DNA of 64,000 nucleotides, taken from positions 62,001 through 126,000 of the forward strand of contig JBMNJC010000010.1 of assembly GCA_050951465.1 (NCBI GenBank), given 5' to 3'. Positions 18,279 to 27,982 of this stretch are shown here, one piece after another. Position 1 is the stretch's first letter. Each line of letters begins with the position of its first letter. The DNA is from JAAZHD01 sp012510895. Its GTDB lineage: Bacteria; Bacillota; Clostridia; Caldicoprobacterales; DTU083. A program made the translations under genes and the position numbers. The notes beneath the pieces were generated by a model, which was given only the letters and a program-made list of their open reading frames with translations, was not told the DNA's origin and searched no databases.

Positions 18279-18788
18279 TTGATTGAAGAATCTTCTGTAA
18301 ATGTAAATGGCATTTTAATATGGTATTACTATATTTGTAAACGTGAAGTATGGCTTATGTCTCATAATATACAACCTGACCAAGACGACGGCAATATTGA
18401 TTTCGGCAGATTTTTACATGAGCATGCTTATGAAAGATCAAAAAAGGAGGTATCTCTTGGAAATATTAAACTTGATATTATTAAACAGGATATAGATCAA
18501 CTTGTAATAGGGGAAGTAAAAAAGAGTTCCAGATATGAACAGAGTGCAAAAATGCAATTGGCTTTTTATTTATATCAGCTTTTTTTAGTTGGAATAAATG
18601 CCCGGGGTGAACTTTTGTTTCCACAGGAGAAAAAGAAAACAAGAGTATTTCTGGATGAAGAAGTGATAAAAGAGATTAAAAAAACAGAAAAAGAAATATT
18701 ACATATTGTATACAAAGATAAGCCGCCAGAGCCTAAAAAAATAAGATTTTGCCCCAGCTGCGCTTACAGTGAAATGTGTTGGGCATAA
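18279..18788 (+). CDS. cas4: CRISPR adaptation nuclease Cas4
   Basis: RecB-like exonuclease with a 4Fe-4S cluster that trims prespacers and helps select the PAM. It has 169 residues. Cluster cysteines are at ICKREVW near residue 20 and in CPSCAYSEMCWA at the C-terminus. RecB-type nuclease residues are DFGRFLHEHA near 42, GEVKKSS near 84, and QLAFYLYQL. TTG 18279 is spaced correctly behind AAGAGGA, while the ATG at 18270 overlaps that site and is less likely. It sits directly upstream of cas1. Confidence 0.9.
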   Translation: MIEESSVNVNGILIWYYYICKREVWLMSHNIQPDQDDGNIDFGRFLHEHAYERSKKEVSLGNIKLDIIKQDIDQLVIGEVKKSSRYEQSAKMQLAFYLYQLFLVGINARGELLFPQEKKKTRVFLDEEVIKEIKKTEKEILHIVYKDKPPEPKKIRFCPSCAYSEMCWA

Positions 18789-18806
18789 TAAGAGGTGAAA
18801 AACATA

Positions 18807-19799
18807 ATGAGGAAAAATGTATATATTTTTTCGGAAGGTGAGTTAAAACGAAAAGATAATACAATATATTTTGAAACAGAGTCTGGAAGAAAGTTTTTGC
18901 CTATTGAAGATGTTCAGGACATTTACGCATTCGGTGAAATTACATTTAACAAAAGATTACTAGAATTATTGTCGCAAAAGGAAATAATAGTGCATTATTT
19001 TAATTATTATGGATATTATATGGGATCATTTTACCCCAGAAAGCACTTAAACTCCGGTTATATGATATTGAGACAGGCTGAGCATTATTTAGAACATCAA
19101 AAAAGAATAATTATAGCACGTAAATTTGTACTAGGTGCATTTAGAAATATTCGTCAAGTATTGAAATATTATAATAATCGCGGAAAAGACTTGGAGGATA
19201 TTATTAGAAGCATTGAACTGATGGCAGAAACTATACAACATGCTGATGATAATAATTCACTTATGTCAATAGAAGCCCATATCAGAGAAATGTATTATAA
19301 AGCATTTGACATAATTATATCAAATGATGATTTTTCTTTTCAGGAGAGAACCAGGAGACCACCTAAAAACGAAATAAATACATTGATTAGTTTTGGTAAT
19401 TCGATTTTATATACTCTGATTCTTAGCGAAATATACAGAACACATCTGGATCCGCGAATAGGATTTCTTCACGCAACTAATTTCAGGAGGTTTACTCTAA
19501 ACCTGGATGTTGCTGAGATATTTAAACCAATTATAATTGATAGACTGATATTCACAGTGATAGGAAAACGTTCTATTACCAAAAAAGATTTTATACAGGA
19601 TATGGGCGGTATTGCACTTAAAGAAAACGCAAAAAAGACCTTTGTTACACAACTTGATGAAAGGTTGAAGCAAACAATAGGACACCGTGAACTTGGCAGA
19701 AATGTTTCATATCAAAGACTAATGAGGATGGAACTATACAAATTGGAAAAACATCTGATGGATGAAAAAGAATATCAGCCATTTGTAGCAAGGTGGTAA
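18807..19799 (+). CDS. cas1: CRISPR integrase Cas1
   Basis: Metal-dependent integrase that inserts new spacers at the leader end together with Cas2. It has 330 residues. The N-terminus YIFSEGELKRKDNTIYFE is typical of type I-B Cas1. Predicted metal ligands are E156 in IEAHIREMYY, H222 in FLHATNF and E237 in DVAEIFKP. ATG 18807 is chosen over the GTG at 18795 because AGAGGTG (18791-18797) is then properly spaced and the protein starts like its relatives. All catalytic residues are present, so adaptation should be possible. Confidence 0.95.
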   Translation: MRKNVYIFSEGELKRKDNTIYFETESGRKFLPIEDVQDIYAFGEITFNKRLLELLSQKEIIVHYFNYYGYYMGSFYPRKHLNSGYMILRQAEHYLEHQKRIIIARKFVLGAFRNIRQVLKYYNNRGKDLEDIIRSIELMAETIQHADDNNSLMSIEAHIREMYYKAFDIIISNDDFSFQERTRRPPKNEINTLISFGNSILYTLILSEIYRTHLDPRIGFLHATNFRRFTLNLDVAEIFKPIIIDRLIFTVIGKRSITKKDFIQDMGGIALKENAKKTFVTQLDERLKQTIGHRELGRNVSYQRLMRMELYKLEKHLMDEKEYQPFVARW

Positions 19800-19805
19800 T
19801 TGTAT

Positions 19806-20069
19806 ATGTTTGTAATATTAGTCTATGATATAAATATAAAACGGGTTGCCAAAGTCTTAAAAACATGCAGAAAATATTTATACTGGGTACAAAACTCCGT
19901 ATTTGAAGGCGAAATATCAGACGCTAATTATAAAAAGCTAAAAGTTGAATTGAAAAAAATAATTAATGATGATGAAGATTCAATAATATTTTATACTTTT
20001 CGAACCACTAAATATTCAAATAGAGAAACTGTAGGAATAAAAAAAGGAGGCCAAGATAATATATTATAA
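19806..20069 (+). CDS. cas2: CRISPR adaptation protein Cas2
   Basis: Small ferredoxin-fold dimer that bridges two Cas1 dimers in the adaptation complex. It has 87 residues and starts MFVILVYDI, with the conserved Asp at position 8. ATG 19806 fits the AAGGTGG at 19789; the TTG six bases earlier is less likely. It is the last cas gene, and its TAA directly abuts the leader at 20070. Confidence 0.94.
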   Translation: MFVILVYDINIKRVAKVLKTCRKYLYWVQNSVFEGEISDANYKKLKVELKKIINDDEDSIIFYTFRTTKYSNRETVGIKKGGQDNIL

Positions 20070-20235
20070 GTCGTCGATGTGCAATAATGCAAAAACCCCT
20101 GGGGATCGACGACATTGACAAAACAGCCAAAAACCGTGTGATTTCAACGATTTGACAAAATAATCTTGACTTTTTTAAGGGTTTCTTGATAATCTATGAT
20201 TAATGAAGAAACCCTATTTTCTAAGCTTTCTTGCG
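20070..20235 (+). promoter_or_regulatory. CRISPR leader
   Basis: AT-rich leader between cas2 and the first repeat. It holds two inverted repeats: GTCGTCGAT (20070-20078) with ATCGACGAC (20105-20113), enclosing CCCCTGGGG, and AGGGTTTCTT (20178-20187) with AAGAAACCCT (20206-20215). Several of these elements recur in the relic leader at 17914. It should carry the array promoter and the site recognised by Cas1-Cas2. Confidence 0.85.
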
Positions 20236-23200
20236 GTTCTTAGATTACCTATGAGGAATTGAAACAGGGTAATCGGCAGAACCACAATCGCCAGGCCGAA
20301 GCTCCAGTTCTTAGATTACCTATGAGGAATTGAAACCCGCCAGTTTACCAGGGTCGCTCAAATCGGTGTATCCGATCTACCGTTCTTAGATTACCTATGA
20401 GGAATTGAAACCACCCATGATTATGCTGGTATTATAGGGGTTGAGTTCTTAGATTACCTATGAGGAATTGAAACAAGAAGTACGATAGTACACTTGTCAA
20501 GGAGTCCATTAGTGAGTTCTTAGATTACCTATGAGGAATTGAAACTATAGCAACTGTATATGCAATTCATAAAAAGTTCTTAGATTACCTATGAGGAATT
20601 GAAACATTTCATAAGGCTATATTGTACAGTACAGGCATGTTCTTAGATTACCTATGAGGAATTGAAACTCTTCTATTCCAATTCAAGCCATATCACAGGA
20701 ATTGGTTCTTAGATTACCTATGAGGAATTGAAACGTTACGAGTAGTCGAGATAGAACAATAGCAGTTATCGGTTCTTAGATTACCTATGAGGAATTGAAA
20801 CTAGGACTGGTGTAACAGAACGGAATAAAAACCTGCGTTCTTAGATTACCTATGAGGAATTGAAACAAATAACTGGCAAATATTACGAATTCGGCAATCA
20901 GTTCTTAGATTACCTATGAGGAATTGAAACTGCTATTCAAGAAGGATACTATTAGCTGCAGCAACATGTTCTTAGATTACCTATGAGGAATTGAAACTAT
21001 CTTCTTCTAAAATCAGAATTTGTAACCTTATGGTTCTTAGATTACCTATGAGGAATTGAAACGCCCTGGATTGCTTCAGATACCATCTTCCATATCTTGT
21101 TCTTAGATTACCTATGAGGAATTGAAACAAGTGTTCTGTTCCTTGGAATTGCCTTTAAGATACAAAACTTCTGGTTCTTAGATTACCTATGAGGAATTGA
21201 AACCAGTACTCCACCTCATTCTCGAAGATTATAAGTTCTTAGATTACCTATGAGGAATTGAAACAAGTTACCTAATATGGATATAACTGTTCGGGTTCTT
21301 AGATTACCTATGAGGAATTGAAACGCAAGATTATATTCATAACAATCGATGCTTTAGTTCTTAGATTACCTATGAGGAATTGAAACTCATTGAAGAACCC
21401 AGTACAATCTTGGTGTTCCGTTCTTAGATTACCTATGAGGAATTGAAACCTAAAACTGCATATGTACTACCCCTAGATACCTTCCGACAGGCAATAGTTC
21501 TTAGATTACCTATGAGGAATTGAAACACATTAGATGAGGCTTGTACTAACCGCATGGCAAGCACTGAGGTTCTTAGATTACCTATGAGGAATTGAAACAG
21601 GCCATAAAGCAAGGCTGTCAGGACCGTCATCGGAGAAGTTCTTAGATTACCGATGAGGAATTGAAACAAGAACAGAACGTCGCCGCTGCATTGACCCTGA
21701 AAGTTCTTAGATTACCTATGAGGAATTGAAACACAATTGCTAACCTACACCGAAACCAAAAACGGAAGTAGTACCGAAAGGTTCTTAGATTACCTATGAG
21801 GAATTGAAACAGCGATATTCGTAGAAACGGGATTTACGAGTAAGGCAGACCGGAGTTCTTAGATTACCTATGAGGAATTGAAACATGCGAAGTATAGATG
21901 CCAGCCTACTGTAATACGTCCACAAGAGTTCTTAGATTACCTATGAGGAATTGAAACCGTCATTATACGCTTCGATCTGTACTAAAACGTAGCCCGTTCT
22001 TAGATTACCTATGAGGAATTGAAACGGCTTGTGACTTCATCCGGGTCAAGTCGAATTTGGGCCCTGTCCCACAGTTCTTAGATTACCTATGAGGAATTGA
22101 AACTATATCCAGTGTAGCTTTTCCCATGCTTAGCTTTGTTCTTAGATTACCTATGAGGAATTGAAACTGCTGAGAAGATATAAAACTAGTACTGTGTAAT
22201 CGTTCTTAGATTACCTATGAGGAATTGAAACGGCTGTGTATATTTCCTGCTATCAGAGCGACAGTTCATATGTTCTTAGATTACCTATGAGGAATTGAAA
22301 CCTGCTCATTCCATCAGGTGCCGAGTGGCTAGTCGTGTTCTTAGATTACCTATGAGGAATTGAAACCATGCAATCATACTATAACGAATATGAAAAACTG
22401 TCAAGTTCTTAGATTACCTATGAGGAATTGAAACTTCATGTTATCGATCCACTAGTTATGTGGTTCTTAGATTACCTATGAGGATTGACACCTCTAAGGC
22501 TGTAGCGCCCCGGTTCTTAGATTACCTATGAGGAATTGAAACGCATACCTTCCTGCCATCCTTTAAGATTGGTTCTTAGATTACCTATGAGGAATTGAAA
22601 CAGACTATACTAAGGCATTACTAAAAGACCCGTTAGCACGTTCTTAGATTACCTATGAGGAATTGAAACCAGTGAATAACTCGCATAATGGGAACTAACT
22701 CTTAACTACGTTCTTAGATTACCTATGAGGAATTGAAACACCTTGTCATTTCTCAAGCCTTGTCAATATTGTTCTTAGATTACCTATGAGGAATTGAAAC
22801 AAGCTGATTTCGCGTATTGGAAGATGCCAAAGCAGCTTCTAGTATCGTTCTTAGATTACCTATGAGGAATTGAAACTTAAATAGTGACCGTGTTATCATC
22901 TTTATCCGTTCTTAGATTACCTATGAGGAATTGAAACGTTATTCGGCAAATCTAGTTTAGCCAAATGTCGCTGTTCTTAGATTACCTATGAGGAATTGAA
23001 ACTCCATCTGACCAGGATTCTGTAATCACAGGCACAGGTTCTTAGATTACCTATGAGGAATTGAAACAACAGTGCCTGGCACATGATAGGGATTATCGCT
23101 GACCGTTCTTAGATTACCTATGAGGAATTGAAACGTAGCTGCCGATGACTAAAGTGCAATCCGGCAAGAGTTCTTAGATTACCTATGAGGAATTGAAACG

Positions 23201-25712
23201 CGGTACTCACAGGATGATTTGCGAAATCGGAATGTTCTTAGATTACCTATGAGGAATTGAAACCAGGTATTCTAGGGCGTTTTGCGAAGTGGTATACGTT
23301 CTTAGATTACCTATGAGGAATTGAAACTCTTTTGAGCGTTCCGCCATAAGATTAGATGTTCTTAGATTACCTATGAGGAATTGAAACCCTCAAGGCTCTG
23401 ATTAAGAAACAGGACTATTGTTCTTAGATTACCTATGAGGAATTGAAACATACTAGTACACTTTGTCCCATGCAATGTTCTTAGATTACCTATGAGGAAT
23501 TGAAACTTCAAATAAATAATTCAAAATGGTTCTTAGATTACCTATGAGGAATTGAAACCAATGCATCTTGATTGTAATATCTGCAGATAATGCGTTCTTA
23601 GATTACCTATGAGGAATTGAAACTCGTGACGGTCTAAGTCAGTTCATTAAAGGCATAAGTTCTTAGATTACCTATGAGGAATTGAAACCATGTACATGGG
23701 TATATCCGGGTGCGACTTTATTCGTTCTTAGATTACCTATGAGGAATTGAAACAAGTGCATGAATCCATTCATGGGGATCGAGTCCGTTCTTAGATTACC
23801 TATGAGGAATTGAAACGCTAACACTTGCGCTGTACAAACGGCATATCACCTCCATATAGACAAGTTCTTAGATTACCTATGAGGAATTGAAACCATACAT
23901 TTATGAATTGATCGCTCGGCTTGACGCCCCGTTGCACCGTTCTTAGATTACCTATGAGGAATTGAAACGCTCGAATATGGCAAATGTCATGCGGATGTCT
24001 ATAGGTTCAGTTCTTAGATTACCTATGAGGAATTGAAACAGGCAAAAATCTGAAGATAGACCCCCCTCGTCCCCGGGGTCGTTCTTAGATTACCTATGAG
24101 GAATTGAAACGAGGATCTATGCTACCTGGTACTTTCGAGGGAAACAAGTTCTTAGATTACCTATGAGGAATTGAAACTACTTACTCAGGAATGCTATGAT
24201 AAATTAAGAGGGCGTTCTTAGATTACCTATGAGGAATTGAAACACTTGTTCAGCTCGCCTATGTTCCAAAGATTATCTGCGTTCTTAGATTACCTATGAG
24301 GAATTGAAACTAGCATGACATATTGAGCTGTCTAGCTTAAATTCAGTTCTTAGATTACCTATGAGGAATTGAAACTTTCTAACGGCGAGAACCAGCCATA
24401 ATGGCAGTACAGGTTCTTAGATTACCTATGAGGAATTGAAACTGGATTCGTACATGATCATTCAGGATACAACTTCAACACGTTCTTAGATTACCTATGA
24501 GGAATTGAAACATGCAGTATGACACATTCACATGCACGCCTGTCAGGTTCTTAGATTACCTATGAGGAATTGAAACCACCTATATGCTGGTTAGATCTTC
24601 TAGCAATGGGACCGTTCTTAGATTACCTATGAGGAATTGAAACGAGCGTCTATCAATAACAAGGACTACACGCAGGTTCTTAGATTACCTATGAGGAATT
24701 GAAACCACTAGATAGTATCGTCAGCCTGCCTCGCTGATTCCGTTCTTAGATTACCTATGAGGAATTGAAACTTGCACTTAAATGGGTGTGCAAGAAAGCT
24801 ACCGTTGTTCTTAGATTACCTATGAGGAATTGAAACTCGTGTAGAACCAGGCACATTCTTATGCCGTGCATCGTTCTTAGATTACCTATGAGGAATTGAA
24901 ACGCTATATCTGCACACGTGAAGATAGGAAGTACCGTCGTTCTTAGATTACCTATGAGGAATTGAAACATAATATGGACATTGTATATTAGGTATTACTG
25001 AATTGCGTTCTTAGATTACCTATGAGGAATTGAAACACAAGGTCAACCAGGGACTGTCCGTCTATCTTTGCAGGTTCTTAGATTACCTATGAGGAATTGA
25101 AACTAGCGTAATCAGACCACGAAAGCCAATGCACAGGGGACAGCAGTTCTTAGATTACCTATGAGGAATTGAAACCGTCGATCATTATGCTCCCCATCCT
25201 GCCGCCCGCAGGGTTGTTCTTAGATTACCTATGAGGAATTGAAACTCTGGTCCTAGACTGTCTGATTACCTCCTGAGAACTCTGCTTCGTTCTTAGATTA
25301 CCTATGAGGAATTGAAACAAGATATCAGCATGCGAATTCTGCATAAAAAGCCAGTTCTAAAAGTTCTTAGATTACCTATGAGGAATTGAAACAAAATACG
25401 CATCAATGAATACAATAGCGTTCTTAGATTACCTATGAGGAATTGAAACGAGGTAGACAAGCGAAGCAAACAGCCAGTTTAATCGTTCTTAGATTACCTA
25501 TGAGGAATTGAAACATTCGTATATCGACGAAGCTCAAGTCAAACGTGCATCCGTTCTTAGATTACCTATGAGGAATTGAAACTGATCTACACGTCATAGC
25601 ATAATCTGAAGCATCAGCGTTCTTAGATTACCTATAAGGAATTGAAACACGAGATCGTAAAGAGATCATGCTGCCGTTATTGGTTCTTAGATTACCTATA
25701 AGGAATTGAAAC
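20236..25712 (+). CRISPR. CRISPR array, 83 repeats of 30 bases with 82 spacers (type I-B)
   Basis: The repeat is GTTCTTAGATTACC then TATGAGGAATTGAAAC, 30 bases, counted by eye at 83 positions from 20236 to 25683. Nearly all copies are identical. Exceptions: 21638 (CCGATG), 22463 (29 bases, ends GGATTGACAC), and the last two at 25619 and 25683 (TATAAGG). Spacers are mostly 30-40 bases but range from 21 to 48. The degenerate copies cluster at the far end, so the leader and new acquisitions are at the cas2 side. The conserved ATTGAAAC end is the expected crRNA 5' tag. Confidence 0.98.
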
Positions 25713-25849
25713 CGGCCAGTTGCTCCATGAAGAATCCGCTTATGAGATTAAAATGGAGTCAGACAGAATATTTGATTAACTAAAATAATTGTGTTGTGAT
25801 TCAAAATATCTTAAGGGCTGCTATTCTTCTTTTCCCTACTGTAAATTGA

Positions 25850-26014
25850 CTCTATCGATTACTTATAAGGAATTGAAACTGATAAGCTGTTATGGTAAAA
25901 TAAAACTGTTATGCATGTTCTTAGATTACCTATAAGGAATTGAAACACAATCTTCCATACATAATTATATAAACACTTTACTTCGTTCTTAGATTACCTA
26001 TTAGGAATCAAAAA
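25850..26014 (+). repeat. Decaying tail of the CRISPR array (three degenerate repeats)
   Basis: After a repeat-free stretch of 137 bases come three further copies: 25850-25879 (only the ATTACTTATAAGG-AATTGAAAC half conserved), 25917-25946 (intact TATAAGG variant) and 25985-26014 (TATTAGGAATCAAAAA end). They show loss and erosion at the trailer end, with AT-rich spacer-like DNA between them. Confidence 0.88.
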
Positions 26015-26056
26015 TAGTATAAGACGCTAATAGAATAGATATAGAAAGGGATATAT

Positions 26057-26242
26057 ATGATTTATGGATCAATGTGGGCTTGGGATGCACCTTTGCTTCT
26101 TATTATAATCTGTTTGATATTTCTTCTTATAATGCAATTAACTAAGAAACCAGCTGAAAAAAGAAACCCTTGGCCTCTTTTCATTGTTATCGGACTCATG
26201 ATAGTTGTTATTTGGCTGATTGGAACTCTTTATTACGACTGA
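26057..26242 (+). CDS. Small two-helix membrane protein next to the CRISPR array
   Basis: A 61-residue protein with two predicted membrane segments (residues about 9-28, LLLIIICLIFLLIM, and 41-58, LFIVIGLMIVVIWLIG) joined by a short basic loop (KKPAEKRNP). ATG 26057 has AAAGGG seven bases upstream. It begins 43 bases after the last degenerate repeat. No family is recognised. It could be a member of the many small membrane proteins of Clostridia or a membrane-associated accessory of the CRISPR island; nothing in the sequence decides. Confidence 0.6.
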   Translation: MIYGSMWAWDAPLLLIIICLIFLLIMQLTKKPAEKRNPWPLFIVIGLMIVVIWLIGTLYYD

Positions 26243-26262
26243 AATGTCATTTGAATATCCAA

Positions 26263-26292
26263 TTGAACGTTCCCATTCCCGTATGATATACT
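26263..26292 (+). promoter_or_regulatory. Candidate promoter of the dipeptidase gene
   Basis: TTGAAC (26263-26268), 18-base spacer, TATACT (26287-26292), ending 75 bases before the start codon. Confidence 0.55.
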
Positions 26293-26367
26293 CAAATCAA
26301 GGCAAAATATGGATTGAGCTTTATTGGAAACACTGATCATATACTGATTTTGAAGAGGAGCTGTAAT

Positions 26368-27768
26368 ATGAATCTTAACAAATATATTGATAATCATCGG
26401 GAAGATATTATTCGTTCGGTACAGGACATAATACGCATACCCAGTGTTAAGAGCGAACCCCTGCCGGGCAAACCTTTCGGGGAGAAGATAGACGAAGCTT
26501 TGAGGAATGCTCTTGCCCTGGCAGACAGGCTGGGATTTAAAACGAAAAATATTGACGGTTACGCTGGTTATGCCGAGTTTGGCGAAGGCGATGAGACCAT
26601 GGCCATACTGGGTCATCTGGATGTGGTTCCTGAGGGCAGCGATTGGACATATCCTCCTTATGAAGCCAGGGTTGTGGACGGCAAAATATACGGAAGAGGC
26701 GCCATTGATAATAAGGGGCCTACCATCGGTGCTCTGTATGCCATGAAGGCGGTTATGGAATCCGGCCGGAAAATGAAAAGAAAGGTGCGCATTATTTTCG
26801 GCACTGATGAGGAAAGCGGCTGGAAGGACATGGAGGTTTATTTCCAGCGGGAACCCATGCCTGATTTTGGAATTACTCCTGATGCTGACTATCCAATTAT
26901 AAATGTGGAAAAGGGCATACTGACTTTCAAGCTGAAGAAGAGATTTAAATCGGATGACTGCTCTGCAGTAAAGATTAAAACCATAAAAGGCGGTCACAGG
27001 CCCAATATGGTGCCGGATACATGTGTCTGCTGCTTTTTGCCCGCCGGAGATCAGGACAAAATTCTGGCGCATCTGCACAGCATGAAGCAGTTTTCCGATT
27101 ATGACCTGACTGCCGACTTCTGCGAAGATTCCGGTGTACAGGTTACCGCAAGGGGAGTATCGGCTCACGGCAGCACTCCCGACAAGGGACGCAATGCCAT
27201 AGCTCATATGCTGGCGTTCCTAAGCTCCATGGGACTGGGCAGCAGCGACATGGAGGAGTTTTTGCTGTTCTTGAACAACCGTATCGGGACCGACACTTCA
27301 GGAGAAGGCCTGAATCTTAAACTGGAGGATAAGGTATCGGGCAAGCTTACTTTAAACCTCGGAACCATTTATGTGGATGAAACTTACGGGGAAGTTGAAA
27401 TCAACATTCGCTACCCTGTGACCTACAGCAAAGAGCAGATAACAGGCTTTATTACATCTGCCCTGGAAGGCACCGGCGTGGAAGTGGAATTCGGCAACTT
27501 CAATGCCCCTCTTCATGTTCCGGAGGAAGGCTTCCTTATAGAAACCCTGAAAAAGGTATACACCGAGCAGACCGGACAGCCGGCTGAAGTAATGGCTATA
27601 GGAGGAGGAACTTATGCCAGGGCAATGAAAAACGGAGTTGCCTTTGGGGCCAAGTTTCCGGGAAGGCCGGAACTGGCTCATGAAAAGGATGAATACATTA
27701 TAATAGATGACCTGATTCTGCACACCAAAATATATGCCCACGCCATTGCTGAACTTTGCTGTGAATAA
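26368..27768 (+). CDS. M20-family dipeptidase (PepV-like)
   Basis: Zinc peptidase of the M20/PepV group that cleaves dipeptides in the cytoplasm, 466 residues. Metal ligands are visible in ILGHLDVVPEG near residue 83 and GRGAIDNKGP near 110, the catalytic Glu pair in FGTDEESGW near 145, and a further ligand in GITPDADYP near 168. The C-terminal GGGTYARAMKNGVAFG block is typical of PepV. ATG 26368 follows AGAGGAG; the frame is open a little upstream but lacks a ribosome site there. It is a single gene with its own promoter. Confidence 0.92.
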   Translation: MNLNKYIDNHREDIIRSVQDIIRIPSVKSEPLPGKPFGEKIDEALRNALALADRLGFKTKNIDGYAGYAEFGEGDETMAILGHLDVVPEGSDWTYPPYEARVVDGKIYGRGAIDNKGPTIGALYAMKAVMESGRKMKRKVRIIFGTDEESGWKDMEVYFQREPMPDFGITPDADYPIINVEKGILTFKLKKRFKSDDCSAVKIKTIKGGHRPNMVPDTCVCCFLPAGDQDKILAHLHSMKQFSDYDLTADFCEDSGVQVTARGVSAHGSTPDKGRNAIAHMLAFLSSMGLGSSDMEEFLLFLNNRIGTDTSGEGLNLKLEDKVSGKLTLNLGTIYVDETYGEVEINIRYPVTYSKEQITGFITSALEGTGVEVEFGNFNAPLHVPEEGFLIETLKKVYTEQTGQPAEVMAIGGGTYARAMKNGVAFGAKFPGRPELAHEKDEYIIIDDLILHTKIYAHAIAELCCE

Positions 27769-27911
27769 ATGTATGCATTTTTGTTATATTTAAACATCTG
27801 TTATAGAACAAGAGTATATTTTTATAACAGAAATGAAGATGGGTATTGCCATTCCCATCATGTTCATGTAGAATAATAGGAACTTATTCTGGAGAATGGT
27901 TCTGTGAAACC

Positions 27912-27950
27912 AAACCTTTCGTCTCAGGAAAGCGGGATGAAAGGTTTTAA
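27912..27950 (+). promoter_or_regulatory. Hairpin in the ilvB leader (attenuator or terminator)
   Basis: AAACCTTTCGTC (27912-27923) pairs with GATGAAAGGTTT (27936-27947), followed by a short T-run, 36 bases before the ilvB start. It could end the upstream transcript or act as an attenuator of ilvB. No T-box consensus is seen nearby. Confidence 0.5.
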
Positions 27951-27982
27951 ATTAACTTCTTTATATAGGGGAGGCGATTCGA

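Noticed and set aside
21433..21669. Open frame on the minus strand through the CRISPR array that repeats FQFLIGNLRT
   Set aside because: It is only the translation of the repeat on the reverse strand with chance-open spacers; the same holds for 24755-24970.
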